DNA from: Edolisoma coerulescens
Taxonomy: Eukaryota; Chordata; Aves; Passeriformes; Campephagidae
DNA length: 64,000 bases
Assembly: GCA_013397115.1 (NCBI GenBank)
Contig: VWZW01004119.1
Coordinates: forward strand, 4,941,274 to 5,005,273
Reading direction: 5' to 3'
The notes below the pieces were generated by a model. That model searched no databases. It was not told the origin of the DNA and saw only the letters and a list, made by a program, of their open reading frames with translations. Position 1 is the first letter of the stretch. Each line of letters begins with the position of its first letter. This document shows, piece after piece, positions 59,801 through 64,000 of the stretch. Position numbers and translations under genes: made by a program.

Positions 59801-62800
59801 GGTAGCTCTCGTTAAATTGAAATTAAGGAGATATTTATAAAAAGAGCTTTCTTAGTGGGAGAAAGGTTTGAGGGCTGAGTTTTACTGCAGTGTCTTCAGT
59901 GATGTGCGAAGGAGCACGATGTGAGGTAGATAATTTTACTGGCTTAGCTGCAGAAGAAAATATATAGTTATGAATTGCCTCTTCCACTGCTGCCATCAAG
60001 AGCAGAAGAAAAAAAAAAAAAAAGAGTGTTTCCTCCATTATAAGCTTGTAGGGAAGATGAAATATCATTCCTGCTAGACTGGTGAGTGCACACACAGGTT
60101 TGGGATTGGAAGTGGTGACAGTGTGGAGATGATGGAAATTGCCCCATCTCTGGGTGGACATCAAAGGAAAGTCAGCTGCTGGTGTGGAGGTTTTGTGCAA
60201 GACTCCTTAGGAGATACAGCATGTGTGCACCTCAGCCTCTGCTGGAAAAGCACAGAGTTCTCCTTTCCCATCCACTCATCTGGCTCCTCGTGGTGGGAGT
60301 GAGAGCAGAGCTCACCTCCTGTTTCTGTCGTTTTTTGCTATTCTTTTTGTTCTTGCTAGGTAGTGCTTTCTGCCAGGAAGTGCAGCAATAGGGAAGTTTC
60401 CAGGAGGAAAGTGTTGTTTACAAGGCATCCCACATCGATGAAGAGGCACTTGCTCTTGTTTCATCCAGGACTACACAGCTCTGTTTGTGCAGCAGCCAGG
60501 AGGACGAGCCTCCAGGCTTTTCATCCCCTGTGGCTGCAGCCCCTCTTCAAAGGCTTTCCTCAGGAACAAATTTTTGTAGTAACCTAGCTGAGTCTTCCCT
60601 CAAGCCAGACACTGACCTGTTACATATCCCTTTTTTCTCCCCTCACTTGTTCTTTCTGTCCTGTGGGTGGTTCACTGGAGCTCTCCATTCATAACATCAT
60701 CTGCTGCTTACAAACCAACATCCCTTCCAAGCACCCGAACTGCTCTGTCTTTTGTGAAGGGTTTCTGTGACAGTTTTTGAGTCAAAACGTAGAGCATTAG
60801 CAGATTTGCCCCTGAGCTCTATCTAACTTGCTCTCCAAGCAGCTTTGACTCCTCAGTTAAATATTTCCTGAGCAATTTTTCCCATCCCTGCTCTGAACCA
60901 GGCACAGAGAACTCTCCAGGGTACCTGTGTTTAGGATGATGCTCTGTCTGGAGCAGGGAAAACACCACAACTCCTGTTCTTCTGACTGTCATCCTCCTTC
61001 TTCCAAAAGTCCTTCACAGCTGTTTCAAGAATGCAGCCAGCCACTATCTGTGGGTTTGTGCTGGTGGGAACTGAAGGTTTTGTTGTCTTTCAGTCGTGCC
61101 TCAGTTCAGCATAAAATAAGTTGGTGTAATTGTGATGTACAGTGTGCCCCACTCACTGTGCAAACAGTGCGAGTTTTCTCCTGAGAATGAAAGTAACTTT
61201 GGCCAGTACTTCTCTCTTTTATACTGTTTTAAAAGAATTCTGTTTCCAGCGTTTTTAACTGTTGAAATTATTTTTTTAATGATCTGTTATATTTTAATTA
61301 AAAGGTCATATTTGAAGTCTGAAGTCTATTTTTATGTGTATAGAATCTGCTTCTGGAGTGCCTTTGTTCATTACAATTAGAAAATTAAAATAGAAAAAAT
61401 AGACAAGGGAAATGAGGCATATTATACTATTACTTTCATGTTTGGTTTTGAAGGTAAAACTGTGTCCAAATGGTAATTAGGCTTTGCCCTCAAAATGGCC
61501 TTGCTGCAGTGCATGCACTGATGGAAGTGACTCTGGCACTTACTCCTTTCTGGGGTTAGAGAATTCCCTTAGTAGGCTCAGAGTGTCTCCAAACACTCTG
61601 CTAAAATAAGATTATAATTCCTAAAATCTGGATGTGTGGGAGCCGGAAATTCATGTGCGAGGAGTTAGAGGCATCACTTGGAAGACACAGATACTAGAAC
61701 TGATTTTGCATTGGAAAAATGTTTACTAAGAAAAACTACTGTATACATTAAAACTCAGGATTCAAGCCTCTCAGCAAAGTGGCATCTTTGCAGAACTCAT
61801 TTTATGTTTCAATGCTTTCATGCACAATTTTAAGGTGTGGGGTTTATTTTTGTTTGTTTTTTTGAACTTACAATACATATTTTGCTTTGATATGCAAAAT
61901 GTGTTTTATACAGACATTAAATCACATCCACATTAATTTGCAGAATATACTGCCTCTGGTGGAAGAAATTACATATTTGGGTGACCTTCCACTGTCAGAA
62001 GACACTTTTTGTCTCTGAGCTGGGTGGCTGTTCTTCACATGAGCTCATTTTCAGGACGAATCAGCATTTCTTCCTCACTTGGGCACACAGATCTTCCTGG
62101 CTGCTTTGGAGCCCTGTGAACCTTTCCCAGCTGAGGGGTTTTATGCCATTTCTTTGTCCATCCCTGCATCACTTCAGTTTTCTGTGCTGTGACTTAATTA
62201 CTGATTCCCAGATATGCAGAATGGCTGATCCTCTGTAAGTCTTCTAAGCTTTGTAAATAAGGAATGACTCTAGGCAGGTAGGCAGATCTGCTCTGATTAT
62301 ACAGTGGGATAATAAACCCAGAAACTTCTGTGTTAGCTCAAAACCAGTTTTGAACTGATGCTCACATTTGCTTTTAGACTTTCTTTTTTGTTTTTGAAAG
62401 GACAGTGTCCAGATGATGTAAGGTAGGTTTGAATGGTTCTGTGTGCAAATACTAAAGTGCAGGCCAATTAAAATGCAGTGCTTTTCGTAGTACTTTAACT
62501 TGATTAGGACTTGAGTGGGACTGTTGGTACTGATTTAAAATAAGTCATCTCCATTGAAATAAAGAGGCTTAATTTAGGTGCTATTAAAAGCATCACCCGG
62601 AGAAACTGCTGAGGACTTTAGAGCAGATCTGAGATCCATCTGGGGTTCTGTGTGATTCATTCAAAATGGATGAACCCTTACAAAGTACCTACAGTACAAA
62701 TACAGTTACAGAGTACACACTTAAAATTAGTAATTCACGCTAAACAAAAGGAGCTGATTGCCTATAAACATGAATTTTTTTTATCCTCTTTTATGATTAC

Positions 62801-64000
62801 AAAATGATGCACCTCTGACGTTTCTGTGAAGCTCTCATTTTTTGGGGGGAGAATTTTTTTGAATTCTTATGACTCAAATTTGAAAATTTAATTTAGGAAC
62901 AAGCATAATTTTTCTTCACTCTTAACTCAGAACTGGTGTAATATAATTCTCTCTTCCATCTACCTCTTAAAAATAAACCTTAAATTTATAAAATCCTAAA
63001 TATATAAAATATCCAATCTTAGCAGATTAGAGCAGAGTCCACACCCAAACCTGATATTCAAAATTCATTTCAAGTAATGAGTTGTCTTCCGGTGTAATTT
63101 TTACCTTTGATTTGAACCTGTGGCATCTGCTCAAGGTCAATCCACAATTCATTTACATTTTTTTAAAGCTCCTTGTTTTTACCATTTTGAAGTTCTGGTT
63201 GTTGCTGGGGGAAGGTGAAGGAGTATCATCCTTCCAGGGTAGTTGTGCTGTATTTTAGTTATGCAGATGTTTATTGCGGGTGAATAAAGCTTTAGTATAA
63301 TGTGGTATAATGCCAAGACACATAATGTGCTTCCTTCATTCAAAAATTACAATATTAGCTCAAAAGAACAGGTTGGTAGAAAAGAGTTTGATCTGCAACA
63401 GCAGCGAATTGTCAGGATTTCGTTTGATTGGCAGCACTGCTTGTTTTTGGCAAATCCTTTTTGATGTGAGCTAATAAATGTTGCAGCATTAAATCCTGGA
63501 GATTAGCAGGTGTTTGGAGAGAATGGAAATTGTCTTTGCATCGTGCATTGTGTGCTGGAGGCAGTGCAGAGGTGCAGGAGGTGCTGAAGGCTCTGTGAGA
63601 GCTCTGGGTAATTCCCACAGGGAGCACTGTGGGCACATCCCCAGTGACCAAACCTCTCTGCTCGAGTAGCTACAACAATCTTACCAGCTTTATAAGGCAT
63701 TATAGCTTTAAAGATCATTAATAATGCCTAGATCTTACCATTTAAGATTTTTTTTTTTGCATAAAATGTAGTTACTTAACCATGAATTAGCTTCACAACA
63801 CAACATTGATCGTAAACAGGGTAAAAAATCTTATTTAATAAAGTTCTTTTCAAAGAAAGCTCTGTGTGCTTATATATGTTTAGAAGTGTTAGAAGTTATT
63901 CTTATGGCCACAGACATTTGAGAAAGCAGAGTGATTTGGCTTTGCCTTTCCAGTTCTTAATGGGCACTGTAGTTAACAGAACTACTTATTCCTCCAGACA
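56807..64000. other. Non-coding stretch to the window end
   Basis: No recognised gene, RNA or transposon. Frames reach 121 codons (59835-60200, minus) without any domain, and that one spans the A15 tract. A short duplicated ATTCATTACAGAA occurs at 57075-57087 and 57100-57112. The sequence is typical AT-rich intronic or intergenic DNA. Confidence 0.5.
60009..60023 (+). repeat. A15 homopolymer
   Basis: Fifteen consecutive As within otherwise ordinary sequence. No upstream retroelement body is recognisable, so it need not be a retroposon tail. Confidence 0.9.

Overview
This 64 kb window is nuclear DNA from a vertebrate, most likely a bird. The main evidence is several 5'-truncated CR1 LINE fragments with the diagnostic 3' tail (an AATCATGG- or AATCACAG-type terminus followed by a TTGGAA block), one antisense class III (ERVL-like) retroviral LTR with its primer-binding site, very little other interspersed repeat, and a GC-rich CpG island that contains an assembly gap. 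There is no prokaryotic gene organisation. No reading frame in the window matches a protein family I recognise. Most frames are under 120 codons and several of the longest lack an ATG start, as expected by chance in non-coding DNA.

Layout. Positions 1-31.7 kb are AT-rich non-coding sequence, either intergenic or within a very long intron. They carry CR1 pieces at about 10.57-10.95, 14.34-14.41, 22.08-22.14 and 28.02-28.24 kb, a much older CR1/L3-like piece near 7.09-7.25 kb, and an ancient amniote SINE-like repeat at about 29.92-30.04 kb. Several AT-rich stretches dense in homeodomain, octamer and bZIP-type words (about 6.0-6.66, 11.93-12.37, 14.81-15.2 and 29.64-29.92 kb) look like candidate conserved regulatory elements. 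Positions 31.84-33.27 kb are a CpG island with multiple GC boxes, interrupted by 561 Ns. It is the only strong promoter candidate in the window. Positions 33.3-47.3 kb are again AT-rich non-coding DNA, with a cluster of CCAAT-type and AP-1 words near 35.1-35.25 kb. Positions 47.34-48.18 kb hold the antisense ERVL-like LTR, with TATA box, poly(A) signal, CT-rich R region and a tRNA-Leu-type primer-binding site, plus a short leader remnant. From 48.2 kb to the end the sequence is non-coding, somewhat richer in GC from 50 to 53 kb, with long T tracts and small tandem repeats.

How the parts may work together. The CpG island probably drives a transcript whose identity and direction cannot be read from this window, because its first exon may lie in the gap. 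The flanking tens of kilobases would then be its introns or its regulatory neighbourhood. I found no convincing undescribed biological system. The most distinctive local structures are the duplicated primer-binding-site-like segment at the LTR edge, the gapped orphan CpG island, and the motif-dense candidate enhancers.
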